Source: Salarchaeum sp. JOR-1
GTDB lineage: Archaea; Halobacteriota; Halobacteria; Halobacteriales; Halobacteriaceae
NCBI RefSeq assembly: GCF_007833275.1
Contig: NZ_CP042241.1
Coordinates: forward strand, 1,984,001-2,048,000
DNA length: 64,000 bases
Direction: 5' to 3'
Shown: piece by piece, positions 34,756 through 44,137 of the stretch
Layout of the letters: each line of letters begins with the position of its first letter
Numbering within the stretch: position 1 is the first letter of the stretch
Translations under genes and position numbers: made by a program
Notes under the pieces: generated by a model
What the model was told of the DNA's origin: nothing
The model's input: only the letters and a program-made list of their open reading frames with translations
The model's database searches: none

Positions 34756-35934
34756 ATGACGCGCGTCATCCACACGGGGGACACACACCTCGGTTATCGC
34801 CAGTACCACTCCCCCGTGCGTCGCCAGGACTTCGCGGACGCGTTCCGGAGCGTCGTCGAGGACGCCGTCGAGGACGACGTGGACGCGGTCGTGCACGCGG
34901 GCGACCTCTACCACGACCGCCAGCCCGGCCTCCCCGACCTCCTCGACACCATCGACATCCTCACCCCGCTTCGCGAACACGACATCCCCTTCCTCGCGGT
35001 CGTCGGGAACCACGAGAGCACCCGGCAGGGCCAGTGGCTCGACCTCTTCGAGACGCTCGGCCTCGCAACCCGACTCGACGCCCAGGGAACCGTCGTGGGC
35101 GACACGACGTTCTACGGCCTCGACTACGTTCCCGAGTCGAAGCGCGACCAGCTCGACTACGAGTTCGCTACGCCGGAGACGGCGCACGCCGCACTCGTCT
35201 CTCACGGCCTGTTCACGCCGTTCCCGCACGCGAACTGGGAGACGGAGACCGTACTCGGGGAGGCGAACGTCGAGTTCGACGCGCTCCTCCTCGGGGACAA
35301 CCACGCGCCCGACCGCGCCGAAGTGCTGGACACGTGGGTGACGTACTGCGGGTCGACCGAGCGCGCGAGCGCGAGCGAACGCGACCCCCGCGGCTACAAC
35401 ATCGTCACGTTCGACGACGGCGCGGAGATTACGCGCCGCGGCGTCGACACACGCGACTTCGTCTTCCTCGACCTCGAACTGAAGGGCGACGAGGGCACCG
35501 CGTACGTCCGCGACCGCGTCCGCGAGGCCGACGTGACGGACGCCGTCGTCATCGCCACTATCGAAGGGGAGGGCGGCCAGGTGACGCCCGCCGACGTGGA
35601 GGCGTTCGGCGAGGAGCGCGGCGCGCTCGTCACGCGCGTGAACGACCGCCGCGAAGTCGAGGACGAAGCGGACATCGACGTGAGTTTCGCCGACCCCGAC
35701 GAGGCCGTCCGGGAGCGCGTGCGCGAACTCGGACTGAGCCAGACCGCGCGCGACATCGACGAGGCCGTCCGGGAGAGCAAACTCGCCGACGCGAACGTCC
35801 GCGATGCGGTGAAAGACCGCGTGCAGGAGGCGATTTCGGACGCCCCCGACCCCGGCGACGGAGCGGCCGGCGTGACGGAGGAAGAAGCGGCCGACGAGAA
35901 CGACGGACAGGCGGCGATGGGTGAGTTCCAGTGA
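34756..35934 (+). CDS. mre11: DNA double-strand break repair nuclease Mre11
   Basis: 392-residue Mn-dependent nuclease that works with Rad50 on double-strand breaks. Phosphoesterase motifs are complete: HTGDTHLGYRQYHSPVRRQDF, VVHAGDLYHDRQPGLPDL and VVGNHESTRQGQW, with SHGLF and GDNHAPD further on. A highly acidic C-terminal third is likely the Rad50-binding and haloadapted part. ATG 34756 (MTRVIHTGDTH) is used rather than GTG 34750. The stop overlaps the rad50 GTG start (GTGA). Confidence 0.95.
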   Translation: MTRVIHTGDTHLGYRQYHSPVRRQDFADAFRSVVEDAVEDDVDAVVHAGDLYHDRQPGLPDLLDTIDILTPLREHDIPFLAVVGNHESTRQGQWLDLFETLGLATRLDAQGTVVGDTTFYGLDYVPESKRDQLDYEFATPETAHAALVSHGLFTPFPHANWETETVLGEANVEFDALLLGDNHAPDRAEVLDTWVTYCGSTERASASERDPRGYNIVTFDDGAEITRRGVDTRDFVFLDLELKGDEGTAYVRDRVREADVTDAVVIATIEGEGGQVTPADVEAFGEERGALVTRVNDRREVEDEADIDVSFADPDEAVRERVRELGLSQTARDIDEAVRESKLADANVRDAVKDRVQEAISDAPDPGDGAAGVTEEEAADENDGQAAMGEFQ

Positions 35935-38597
35935 AGTTCGAGCGCGTCAAGATTCGGAACTTCAAGTGTTACGACGCGGAGGACGTGCGACTCGACCGCG
36001 GCGTCACCGTCGTGTACGGCCTGAACGGGAGCGGGAAGTCGAGCCTCCTCGAAGCCTGCTTCTTCGCGCTGTACGGCACGGACGCCGTCCCCGGCACGGC
36101 GAACGAGGTCGTGACGACCGGCACGGAGGAGATGGCGGTGACGCTGTGGTTCACGCACGACGGCGACGAGTACGAGCTCTCCCGCGAGCTCAAGCTGCGC
36201 GACGGCCGCGTCGGCCGCCACGACTGCGTCCTCACCACCCCCGCGGGGAGCATCGAGGGCGTGACAGACGTGGAGGCGCACATCGTCGAGCTGTTGCGAA
36301 TGGACGCGTCGGCGTTCGTGAACTGCGCGTACGTCCGGCAGGGCGAGGTGAACAAGCTCATCAACGCCAGCCCGAGCGAGCGCCAGGACATGATAGACGA
36401 CCTCCTCCAGCTCGGGAAACTGGAGGACTACCGCGAGCGCGCCGGGGACGCCCGCCTCGGCGTCGAGGACGTGCTCACGGAGTACCGGAGCCGCCTCGAC
36501 CAGCGCGCGGAGGACGTGAACGAACTCGAAAACCAAGCCCTTCACGAGCGCCGGAACGCCCTGCAGTCGGACCTCGCGGAGGTCGAGTCCGAAATCGAGC
36601 GCTTCGAGGAGAACCAGCAGAACGCCCGCGAGACGAAGGAGGAGGCGGAGCGCGTGCTCTCCGAGTACGAGGAGAAGCGCGAGGAACTCGATTCGGTCCG
36701 GGAGACCATCGCGGACCTCCGCGAGGACATCAGCGACACCGAGAACGAACGCGACAGCCTTCAGGAGACGCTGCGCGAGCACCGCGAGCGCGCGAGCGAC
36801 CTCGACGACCGCGTCGAATCGCTCCTCGCCGACACCGACCTCGACGGGGACGCCGGCCTCGACGCGGTCGAGGCGCGCCGCGAGGAACTCGACGCGGAGC
36901 GCGAGACCGTGCAGTCGGACGTGCAGGAGGTCGCGAACGAGATGACGAGCGACCGGAAGGACGCCGAGTCCTTCGAGGAGCGCGCGGACGACCTCGCGGA
37001 GCGCGCTGCGGAGGCGCGAGAGCGCGCGGACGACCTCGAAGCCGCCGCGGCGGACGCCGCCGAGGAGGTTGCGGAACTCGACTCGACCATCGCGGACATC
37101 GAGAGCGACATCGAGGAGTCGCGGGAGGCGTTCGCGGACGCGCCGGTCGCGTTCGGCGAGGCCACCGAGTACCGCGAGCGACTCGAATCGGAGCGCGAGG
37201 AGCTGCGCGCGGAACGCACGGACGTCCGGGAGGAGCTGGCGTCCGCGCGGTCGCGCGTCGAGGACGCCGAGGAACTGCTCGCGGAGGGGAAGTGTCCGGA
37301 GTGCGGGCAGCCGGTCGAGGGGTCGCCGCACGTCGCGTCCATCGAGGAGTACCGCGAGCGCGTCGGCGACCTCGAAGCCGACCTGGACGGCATCGAGAGC
37401 GACATCGAGGACGTGACGGACCGCATCGAGCGCGCGAGCGAGCTCGAAGCCGTCGAGCGGACGGTCGCCGACCTCGAATCCCGCCGCGAGTCGAAGGCGG
37501 AGGTCCGGGAGGCGAAGGCGGAGACGGTCGCGGAGAAGCGCGACGACGCGGCGGCGGCCCGCGAGCGCGCGGACGACCTCGAATCGCGGGCCGAGGGGAA
37601 GCGCGAGGACGCGGCGGCGGCCCGCGAGCGCGTGGAGGAGCGGCGGGAGCGACTCGGGGACTTGCAGACCGAGAAGCAGTCGCTCGACGAGCGGATCGAG
37701 CGGCTCGGCGACCTCGCGGAGGCGTTGCGGGAGCGCGAGCGCGAGCGCGACGCGGCCGAGCGCGTGGCGGAGAAGCGCGAGAGCCTCGGCGAGCGAAACG
37801 AGGAGCGCCGCGAGCGCCTCGCGGAACTCCGGGAGCGAAAGCGCTCGCTCGAATCCGCGTACGACGAGGAGCGCATCGAGACGGCGGAGGCGAACAAGCG
37901 GGAGGCCGAACAGTACCTCGAACAGGTCGCGGGGAAACTCGACTCGTTGCGCGAGCGCCGCGACGAAATCCAGGGGGAACTCGGCGGCGTGAAGAAGGAC
38001 ATCGAGACGCTCGAACGGTTGCGCGAGGAGCGCGACGCCCTCGAAGAGACGGTCGAAGAACTCCAGGACGTGCACGGGGAAACGGAGGCCCTCGAATCGC
38101 TGTACGGCGACCTGCGGGCGGAGTTACGCCAGCGGAACGTCGACCGGCTGGAGCGCCTGCTGAACGAGACGTTCGACCTCGTGTACCAGAACGACTCGTA
38201 CGCCCGCATCGAACTGGACGGGACGTACGAGCTGACGGTGTACCAGAAGGACGGCGAGCGTCTCGACCCCGAACAGCTCTCGGGCGGCGAGCGCGCGCTG
38301 TTCAACCTCAGCCTCCGGTGCGCCATCTATCGGTTGCTCTCCGAGGGCATCGAGGGATCGGCGCCGATGCCGCCGCTGATCCTCGACGAACCGACCGTGT
38401 TCCTCGACTCCGGGCACGTCTCACAGCTCGTGGAGCTGGTGGAGTCGATGCGGGAGGTCGGGGTGGAGCAGATTCTCGTGGTGAGTCACGACGAGAGCCT
38501 GCTCGGCGCGGCGGACGATCTGGTGCGAGTGCAGAAGGACGCGACGACGAACCGCTCGCACGTCGAGCACGACACCCCGACGCTCAACGCCGAGTGA
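35931..38597 (+). CDS. rad50: DNA double-strand break repair ATPase Rad50
   Basis: 888-residue SMC-like ATPase. Walker A NGSGKSSLLEACFFAL (residues about 32-47) is at the N-terminus; a very long Glu/Arg-rich coiled coil follows, interrupted by the zinc hook GKCPECGQPVEG (Cys455 and Cys458), and the C-terminal half has the signature LSGGERALFNLSLRCAIY, Walker B LILDEPTVFLDSGHV and the D/H loops VVSHDESLL. Start is GTG 35931, overlapping the mre11 stop. It forms the Mre11-Rad50 complex with the previous gene. The end overlaps the convergent next gene by 14 bp. Confidence 0.96.
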   Translation: MKFERVKIRNFKCYDAEDVRLDRGVTVVYGLNGSGKSSLLEACFFALYGTDAVPGTANEVVTTGTEEMAVTLWFTHDGDEYELSRELKLRDGRVGRHDCVLTTPAGSIEGVTDVEAHIVELLRMDASAFVNCAYVRQGEVNKLINASPSERQDMIDDLLQLGKLEDYRERAGDARLGVEDVLTEYRSRLDQRAEDVNELENQALHERRNALQSDLAEVESEIERFEENQQNARETKEEAERVLSEYEEKREELDSVRETIADLREDISDTENERDSLQETLREHRERASDLDDRVESLLADTDLDGDAGLDAVEARREELDAERETVQSDVQEVANEMTSDRKDAESFEERADDLAERAAEARERADDLEAAAADAAEEVAELDSTIADIESDIEESREAFADAPVAFGEATEYRERLESEREELRAERTDVREELASARSRVEDAEELLAEGKCPECGQPVEGSPHVASIEEYRERVGDLEADLDGIESDIEDVTDRIERASELEAVERTVADLESRRESKAEVREAKAETVAEKRDDAAAARERADDLESRAEGKREDAAAARERVEERRERLGDLQTEKQSLDERIERLGDLAEALRERERERDAAERVAEKRESLGERNEERRERLAELRERKRSLESAYDEERIETAEANKREAEQYLEQVAGKLDSLRERRDEIQGELGGVKKDIETLERLREERDALEETVEELQDVHGETEALESLYGDLRAELRQRNVDRLERLLNETFDLVYQNDSYARIELDGTYELTVYQKDGERLDPEQLSGGERALFNLSLRCAIYRLLSEGIEGSAPMPPLILDEPTVFLDSGHVSQLVELVESMREVGVEQILVVSHDESLLGAADDLVRVQKDATTNRSHVEHDTPTLNAE

Positions 38598-39009
38598 GGA
38601 GTTTCGCGACGCCGCGGTCGCCGGTCGAGGTGAGAGTGTACGCGGGCTCGCCGGCGACGGTGGCTTCCTCGACGACCCCGGCGGCGCGGCACTCCGTGAG
38701 GAGGCCGAGGAGGTCGCTCTCGCAGAACGAGTAGTCGGTGAGCATGTCGCGGACGGGCCGCGGCCCGTTCTCGTGGAGGTCGAGGAGGAGGCCGAGCGAC
38801 CGGTCGTCGTGGGCGACGCGCAGGACGGCGCGCACGCTCTCGGGGACGGCGGCGGCCCGGGTTTCGAGCGCGGGGCTGTCGAGCGGTTCGACGGCGTCGT
38901 TCGGGGCGTACGCTTCCTCGCCGGTGTCGGGGTCGCGGAGGAGACTGCTCTCCGCGGACTCCTTCACGAGCACGTACACGTCGCCGTCGTATCGGACGGG
39001 TCGGGTCAT
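38584..39009 (-). CDS. Conserved haloarchaeal protein near rad50, winged-helix-like
   Basis: 141 residues, no motif that I can name with certainty (possibly the family called DUF7346). The N-terminal part is beta-rich and acidic (VRYDGDVYVLVKESAESSLLRDPDTGEEAYAPND); the C-terminal 70 residues look like a winged helix (LGLLLDLHENGPRPVRDMLTDYSFCESDLLGLLTECRAAGVVEEATVAGEPAYTLTSTGDRGV). The ATG overlaps the stop of the upstream membrane protein (ATGA), and the end overlaps rad50. Confidence 0.65.
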   Translation of the reverse strand: MTRPVRYDGDVYVLVKESAESSLLRDPDTGEEAYAPNDAVEPLDSPALETRAAAVPESVRAVLRVAHDDRSLGLLLDLHENGPRPVRDMLTDYSFCESDLLGLLTECRAAGVVEEATVAGEPAYTLTSTGDRGVAKLLTRR

Positions 39010-39299
39010 TCGTCTCGCCGCGCGACGAGTTCGCCGATGCGGGCCTTCGAGCGCTTGTAGTCTCTCGCGCAGTACGCGAGGACGGCCGCGCCGGCGAGCG
39101 CGGTGCCGCCGCCGACGACGAGGAGGCCGCGGAACGCGAGGAACATGAGGCCGAGCGCGAACAGGAGGATGCCGACGTTGAGGAAGGCGACGAGCTTCCA
39201 GAAGCGGAGTTTTATCTCCGCCGGCACCTCCGTGGACTCCCCGTCCTCGTCGTCGTCGGAGTCGGGGACGGCGGTCTGCGGTTTCAGCGGATTGTACAC
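39006..39299 (-). CDS. Small two-span membrane protein near rad50
   Basis: 97 residues: acidic N-terminal 35 residues, then two hydrophobic segments (LVAFLNVGILLFALGLMFLAF and GLLVVGGGTALAGAAVLAYCA), and a charged tail. GTG 39299 (MYNPLKPQTAVPD) is chosen because the upstream frame is Arg/Ser-rich antisense reading. It is probably the family called DUF7322; function unknown. It is translationally coupled to the winged-helix-like gene. Confidence 0.65.
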   Translation of the reverse strand: MYNPLKPQTAVPDSDDDEDGESTEVPAEIKLRFWKLVAFLNVGILLFALGLMFLAFRGLLVVGGGTALAGAAVLAYCARDYKRSKARIGELVARRDE

Positions 39300-39330
39300 G
39301 GATAGAGGGAGCCGTCGGAGCGAAGAAAAG

Positions 39331-39516
39331 TTATCGCTGCTCGGCGAGCGGCGTCGCGTTCGTGGCCTTGAGCCACGCGAGCGGGTTGTCCGCGTCGTAG
39401 AGTACGACCCCGTCTTCGGTGTCGTAGGACTCGACGGTCGGACCCTCCTCCCCCTCCGGCAGCTGGGGTACGTGGTTCCGGCGCTCTTCGTCACCCGTCG
39501 TCGCGTGGTCGGACAC
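39331..39516 (-). CDS. Small acidic protein (DUF7331-like)
   Basis: 61 residues. The conserved C-terminal part GPTVESYDTEDGVVLYDADNPLAWLKATNATPLAEQR looks like a small haloarchaeal family (probably DUF7331); function unknown. Two GTG starts are possible, 39516 and 39525; the inner one is favoured for its distance from the minus-strand TATA-like TTCTTATC (about 39534-39541). It is divergent from polB. Confidence 0.6.
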   Translation of the reverse strand: MSDHATTGDEERRNHVPQLPEGEEGPTVESYDTEDGVVLYDADNPLAWLKATNATPLAEQR

Positions 39517-39543
39517 GTGTGTCACCTCACCCCACGATAAGAA

Positions 39544-39555
39544 ATACCATGGTAT
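39544..39555. promoter_or_regulatory. 12-bp palindrome in the polB divergent promoter region
   Basis: ATACCATGGTAT is a perfect palindrome in the 104-bp gap between the small acidic gene and polB. It overlaps a second minus-strand TATA-like GTTATACC. Candidate operator. Confidence 0.35.
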
Positions 39556-39589
39556 AACCCTTTTCCCCGGCGGTCGGCGGACGCAGGGT

Positions 39590-39598
39590 CTTTTAGTC
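39590..39598 (+). promoter_or_regulatory. TATA-like box of polB
   Basis: CTTTTAGTC lies 23-31 bp before ATG 39621. Confidence 0.5.
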
Positions 39599-39620
39599 GG
39601 GCGCGACCAAGGGAGACCCA

Positions 39621-42320
39621 ATGCCTAACGCCAGCCTGACGGACTTCGACGGCGGCGGGGACGACGCGGACGCCGCGGGGGACGGCGACCGGCCCGCCGC
39701 GGAGGCGCGGTACATCGCCGGGGACGGCGACCCGGTCGTAAACGAAATCATCGACGCCGAGGAGGGCGCGCTCCCAGAGCCCGAGGGAACGGTCGACATC
39801 GCGGTGACGCAGGTGGATTACACCGTCGAGGGACAGGGAAGCCGGGAACGCCCGGTCATCCACGTCTTCGGCCGACGCGAGGACGACACGCCCGAACACG
39901 TCCGCGTGCACGGCTTCCGCCCCTACTTCTACACGCCCACGGACAGCCTCTCCGAGGGCGACCTGCAGGACGACGTCATCACTGGCAGCGAGGACGGCTA
40001 CGAGAGCATTCGCGGCGAGGAGCTGACGAAGGTGTTCGGTCGGACGCCCCGGGACGTCGGACAGATTCGAGACCGATTCGACCACTACGAGGCGGACATC
40101 CTCTTCCCGAACCGTTTCCTCATCGACAAGGACGTGAACAGCGGCCTCCGCGTTCCGGAGCGCCGCGCCGAGGAGGACGGCGCGCTCGTCGCCCACCACG
40201 GCGAGGTCGAACCCCTGGAAGCCGAGGCCAGCCTGCGCGTGAACACGTTCGACATCGAGGTGGACGACCGCTCCGGGTTCCCGGAGGACGGCGAGGAACC
40301 CATCGTCTGCCTCACCAGCCACGACAACTACCGCGACGAGTACGTCGCGTGGCTCTACGACGCCCCCGACGCCGACGTCCCCGCGCCCGACGACCTCGCG
40401 GACTACGACCTGCTCGACGAGAAGGCGGACGCCTCGGTCGAGGTGCGGTCGTTCGACGAGGAGGAAGCGATGCTGGACGCCTTCCTCGCGTACATCGAGG
40501 ACACCGACCCCGACGTGCTCACGGGCTGGAACTTCGAGGACTTCGACGCGCCGTACGTCATCGACCGCCTCGACGTGCTCGGGATGTCCTACGACCGGCT
40601 CTCCCGCGTGAACGAGGTGTGGACGGGCGGCTGGGGCGGCCCCGACGTGAAGGGCCGCGTGGTGTTCGACCTCCTGTACGCCTACCAGCGCACGCAGTTC
40701 AGCGAACTCGACTCCTACCGCCTCGACGCCGTGGCGGAGACCGAACTCGGCGTCGGGAAGGAACGCTACACGGGCGACATCGGCGACCTCTGGGAGCAAG
40801 ACCCCGAACGCCTCCTGGAGTACAACGTCCGCGACGTGGAGCTCTGCGTCGAAATCGACCGCAAGCAGGACGTGATTCCGTTCTGGGAGGAGGTCGCGTC
40901 CTTCGTCGGGTGTAAGCTCGAGGACGCGACGACGCCCGGGGACGCGGTGGACATGTACGTCCTGCACAAGGTGCACGGGAGTTTCGCGCTGCCGTCGAAG
41001 GGCCAGCAGGAGTCCGAGGACTACGAGGGCGGCGCGGTGTTCGACCCCATCACGGGCGTCCGCGAGAACGTCACCGTGCTCGACCTGAAGAGCCTCTATC
41101 CGATGTGCATGGTGACCATCAACGCCAGCCCCGAGACGAAAGTCAATCCGGAGGAGTACGACGGCGAGACGTACGTCGCGCCGAACGGCACGCACTTCCA
41201 GAAGACCCCCGACGGCGTGATTCGGGAGATGGTGGACGAACTCCTCGAGGAGCGCGAGCAGAAGAAGTCGCGGCGGAACGACCACAGCCCGGACAGCGAG
41301 GGCTACGAGCGGTTCGACCGCCAGCAGGCCGCGGTGAAGGTCATCATGAACTCGCTGTACGGCGTGCTGGGCTGGGAGCGCTTCCGCCTCTACGACAAGG
41401 AGATGGGCGCGGCGGTGACCGCGACCGGCCGGGACGTCATCGAGTTCACCGAGCGCGCCGCGAACGAAATCGGCCACGAAGTCGCATATGGAGATACCGA
41501 CAGCGTGATGTTAGAACTCGGCCCCGAGTTCTCGAAGGACGAGGCCATCGAGACCTCGTTCGAGATTGAAGAGCACATCAACGGCCGGTACGACGACTTC
41601 GCGCGCGACGACCTGAACGCGGACGAACACCGGTTCCAGATCGAGTTCGAGAAACTGTACAGGAGATTCTTCCAGGCGGGGAAGAAGAAGCGGTACGCGG
41701 GCCACATCGTCTGGAAGGAGGGCAAGGACGTGGACGACATCGACATCACGGGCTTCGAGTACAAGCGCTCGGACATCGCGCCCATCACGAAGGAGGTGCA
41801 GAAGGAGGTCATCGACCGCATCGTCCACGGGGAAGATATTGACAGCGTGAAGGACTACGTGCACGGTATCATCGAGGACTTCCAGGACGGCAACGTGGAC
41901 CTCGACGACGTGGGGATTCCGGGCGGTATCGGGAAGCGCCTCGACAACTACGACACGGACACCGCGCAGGTGCGGGGCGCGAAGTACGCGAACCTCCTGC
42001 TGGGGACGAACTTCCAGCGCGGGTCGAAGCCGAAACGCCTCTACCTCGCGAAGGTTCGACCGGAGTTCTGGCGGCGCGTCGAATCGGAGAAGGGACTCGA
42101 CCCCCAGACCGACCCGCTCTACGGGGAGTTCAAGCGCGACCCGGACGTCATCTGTTACGAGTACGCCGACCAGGTTCCGGAGGAGTTCGAGGTGGCCTGG
42201 GACACGATGCTCGATAAGACCCTCAAGGGCCCAATCGAGCGCATCCTCGAAGCGCTCGAAGTCTCGTGGGAGGAAGTGAAGAGCGGGCAGACCCAGACCG
42301 GCCTCGGCAGTTACATGTGA
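39621..42320 (+). CDS. polB: Family B DNA polymerase
   Basis: 899-residue replicative polymerase with proofreading exonuclease. The exonuclease I motif FDIEVDD is at about residue 210 and exonuclease II GWNFEDFDAPYV follows. Polymerase motifs are A, DLKSLYPMCMVTINASPET (about residue 488), B, KVIMNSLYGVLGW, and C, YGDTDS (residues 623-628). No intein interrupts any of these motifs, although many haloarchaeal polB genes carry inteins there. Codons at and next to YGDTDS (41484-41516) use unusual TAT, GGA, GAT and TTA. An N-terminal acidic leader of about 35 residues precedes the conserved part. Confidence 0.96.
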   Translation: MPNASLTDFDGGGDDADAAGDGDRPAAEARYIAGDGDPVVNEIIDAEEGALPEPEGTVDIAVTQVDYTVEGQGSRERPVIHVFGRREDDTPEHVRVHGFRPYFYTPTDSLSEGDLQDDVITGSEDGYESIRGEELTKVFGRTPRDVGQIRDRFDHYEADILFPNRFLIDKDVNSGLRVPERRAEEDGALVAHHGEVEPLEAEASLRVNTFDIEVDDRSGFPEDGEEPIVCLTSHDNYRDEYVAWLYDAPDADVPAPDDLADYDLLDEKADASVEVRSFDEEEAMLDAFLAYIEDTDPDVLTGWNFEDFDAPYVIDRLDVLGMSYDRLSRVNEVWTGGWGGPDVKGRVVFDLLYAYQRTQFSELDSYRLDAVAETELGVGKERYTGDIGDLWEQDPERLLEYNVRDVELCVEIDRKQDVIPFWEEVASFVGCKLEDATTPGDAVDMYVLHKVHGSFALPSKGQQESEDYEGGAVFDPITGVRENVTVLDLKSLYPMCMVTINASPETKVNPEEYDGETYVAPNGTHFQKTPDGVIREMVDELLEEREQKKSRRNDHSPDSEGYERFDRQQAAVKVIMNSLYGVLGWERFRLYDKEMGAAVTATGRDVIEFTERAANEIGHEVAYGDTDSVMLELGPEFSKDEAIETSFEIEEHINGRYDDFARDDLNADEHRFQIEFEKLYRRFFQAGKKKRYAGHIVWKEGKDVDDIDITGFEYKRSDIAPITKEVQKEVIDRIVHGEDIDSVKDYVHGIIEDFQDGNVDLDDVGIPGGIGKRLDNYDTDTAQVRGAKYANLLLGTNFQRGSKPKRLYLAKVRPEFWRRVESEKGLDPQTDPLYGEFKRDPDVICYEYADQVPEEFEVAWDTMLDKTLKGPIERILEALEVSWEEVKSGQTQTGLGSYM

Positions 42321-43067
42321 CTACCAGTCGCTGAACTTATCGCGGCGGTAGAGGTCGATTTCGCTGGCGGTGGATCGTTCCTGTCGGGCGGCGAACGCGA
42401 TTGCGTCCGCGATTTCCGCGGGGGCCGTGACCTCGCCCTCGTCGAACCGCTCCTCGAAGCTCTCGCCCAGCTCGCTCCCGAACTCGGTGCGAACCTCGGT
42501 GGGGTTGACGACGGTGACGCCCACGCCCTGGTCGCCGTACTGGGCTTCCACGCTGTGCGCGAACCCGCGCGTCCACCACTTCGTCGCGGCGTACACCGGG
42601 TTTCCCGGTCGCGGATACTGTCCGGCGAAACTCCCGACGAACACGAGGTTCCCCTGGGTGTCGACGAGGTGCGGGAGGGCGGCGCGGGTGGCGTAGAACA
42701 TCCCGTCACAGTTCACGGCCATCATCGTCTCGTACGCGTCGGTGTCCATGTCCGGCACGTCCCCGTCTCCGCGGGCGAGGCCGGCGTTGTTCACGAGCAC
42801 GTCGAGGCCGCCGAAGTGCTCTACTGTGTCCGCGACCAGCGCGTCCACGTCCGCCTCGTCAGTGACATCCGTCGGGGCGACGAGCGTGTCGGCGCCGTAC
42901 TCGGTTTCGAGGGCGTCGGCGATGGTCTCCAGTCGGTTCGTCCGGCGGGCGGCGAGCGCGACGTTCGCGCCGTCCGCCGCGAGCGCGTGGGCGGTTGCGC
43001 GTCCGATGCCGGCGCTCGCGCCCGTGACGATAGCGGTGCGTCCGTCGAGGGGTGGTTTCTGACCCAT
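42321..43067 (-). CDS. Short-chain dehydrogenase/reductase
   Basis: 248-residue classical SDR using NAD(P). Cofactor motif TGASAGIG is at residues 15-22, NNAG at 93-96, and the catalytic triad Ser146, Tyr159 and Lys163 (YAATK) is complete. Arg41-Arg42 after the second beta strand favours NADP. The C-terminal ERSTASEIDLYRRDKF is typical of a group of short-chain oxidoreductases acting on unknown substrates. It is convergent with polB (no gap) and divergent from sufC. Confidence 0.9.
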   Translation of the reverse strand: MGQKPPLDGRTAIVTGASAGIGRATAHALAADGANVALAARRTNRLETIADALETEYGADTLVAPTDVTDEADVDALVADTVEHFGGLDVLVNNAGLARGDGDVPDMDTDAYETMMAVNCDGMFYATRAALPHLVDTQGNLVFVGSFAGQYPRPGNPVYAATKWWTRGFAHSVEAQYGDQGVGVTVVNPTEVRTEFGSELGESFEERFDEGEVTAPAEIADAIAFAARQERSTASEIDLYRRDKFSDW

Positions 43068-43223
43068 ACGGGCCGTGCGTCGGGCAGTGGTTTCGGTCTT
43101 TTCCCACTCCGCAAAACCGACTTTTACGGTTTCAGGAAATTAATTTGTGTTTGAGAAAACTTGACACCCGTGGATGCGTAAGCATTATGCGTCGCAAACC
43201 CCTCGTTTGATACGACTGAAGGC

Positions 43224-44129
43224 ATGGCTACGCTAACACTACAGAACGTACACGCGGAAGTCGCAGAGGAGGGCGAGAAGATTCTCAACGGCGTCGACCT
43301 CGAAGTCGACTCCGGCGAGATTCACGCCCTGATGGGTCCGAACGGCAGCGGGAAGTCCACGACCTCCAAGGTCATCGCGGGCCACCCCGCGTACGAGGTC
43401 ACCGAGGGCTCCATCACGCTCACGCTCGACGACGACGACTTCGGTGACGTCGACGAGATACCGGAGGACGCACGCGAGTGGGACCTCCTCGACCTGGAGC
43501 CGAACGAGCGCGCCGCGCTCGGCGTGTTCCTCGCGTTCCAGTACCCCGCGGAGATCGAGGGGGTCACGATGACGAACTTCCTCCGCACCGCGGTCAACGC
43601 GAAGCTCGAGGAGCGCGAGGAACTCCTGTTCGGCGAGGACGAGGAGGCCGAAGACGAGGAGGCCGGCTACGACACCAGCCCGATGGAGGGGCCCGCGGAC
43701 GAGGGCGACATCGGCGTCGCCGAGTTCCAGCAGCTCCTCTCGGAGAAGATGGAGCTCCTCGACATGGACGAGAAGTTCGCGCAGCGCTACCTCAACGCCG
43801 GGTTCTCCGGCGGTGAGAAGAAACAGAACGAAGTCCTCCAGGCGGCCATTCTGGAGCCCGCAATCGCGGTGCTGGACGAGATCGACAGCGGTCTCGACAT
43901 CGACCGCCTGCAGGACGTCGCGGACGGCATCAACGCCCTGCGCGACGAACAGAACACCGGGATCCTCCAGATCACGCACTACCAGCGCATCCTCGACTAC
44001 GTCGAGCCCGACACGGTCCACATCATGCTCGACGGCGAGATCGCGATGGAGGGCGGCCCCGAGCTCGCGGCGAAGCTCGAAGACAAGGGGTACGACTGGG
44101 TGCGTGACGAGGTCTACGGCGCGGCCTAA
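43224..44129 (+). CDS. sufC: Fe-S cluster assembly ATPase SufC
   Basis: 301-residue ABC ATPase of the Suf iron-sulfur assembly complex. Walker A GPNGSGKSTTSK (about residue 38), signature FSGGEKKQNEVLQAAILEP and Walker B AVLDEIDSGLDID are clear. An acidic insertion EDEEAEDEEAGYDTSPMEGPADEGD (about residues 138-162) is a haloarchaeal feature. A TATA-like CATTATGCG lies about 35 bp before ATG 43224. It is followed by sufB after 8 bp. Confidence 0.95.
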   Translation: MATLTLQNVHAEVAEEGEKILNGVDLEVDSGEIHALMGPNGSGKSTTSKVIAGHPAYEVTEGSITLTLDDDDFGDVDEIPEDAREWDLLDLEPNERAALGVFLAFQYPAEIEGVTMTNFLRTAVNAKLEEREELLFGEDEEAEDEEAGYDTSPMEGPADEGDIGVAEFQQLLSEKMELLDMDEKFAQRYLNAGFSGGEKKQNEVLQAAILEPAIAVLDEIDSGLDIDRLQDVADGINALRDEQNTGILQITHYQRILDYVEPDTVHIMLDGEIAMEGGPELAAKLEDKGYDWVRDEVYGAA

Positions 44130-44137
44130 ACTAAATC

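Noticed and set aside
35394-38075. 893-codon minus-strand frame opposite rad50
   Set aside because: Leu/Arg-rich mirror of the Rad50 coiled coil; not a gene.
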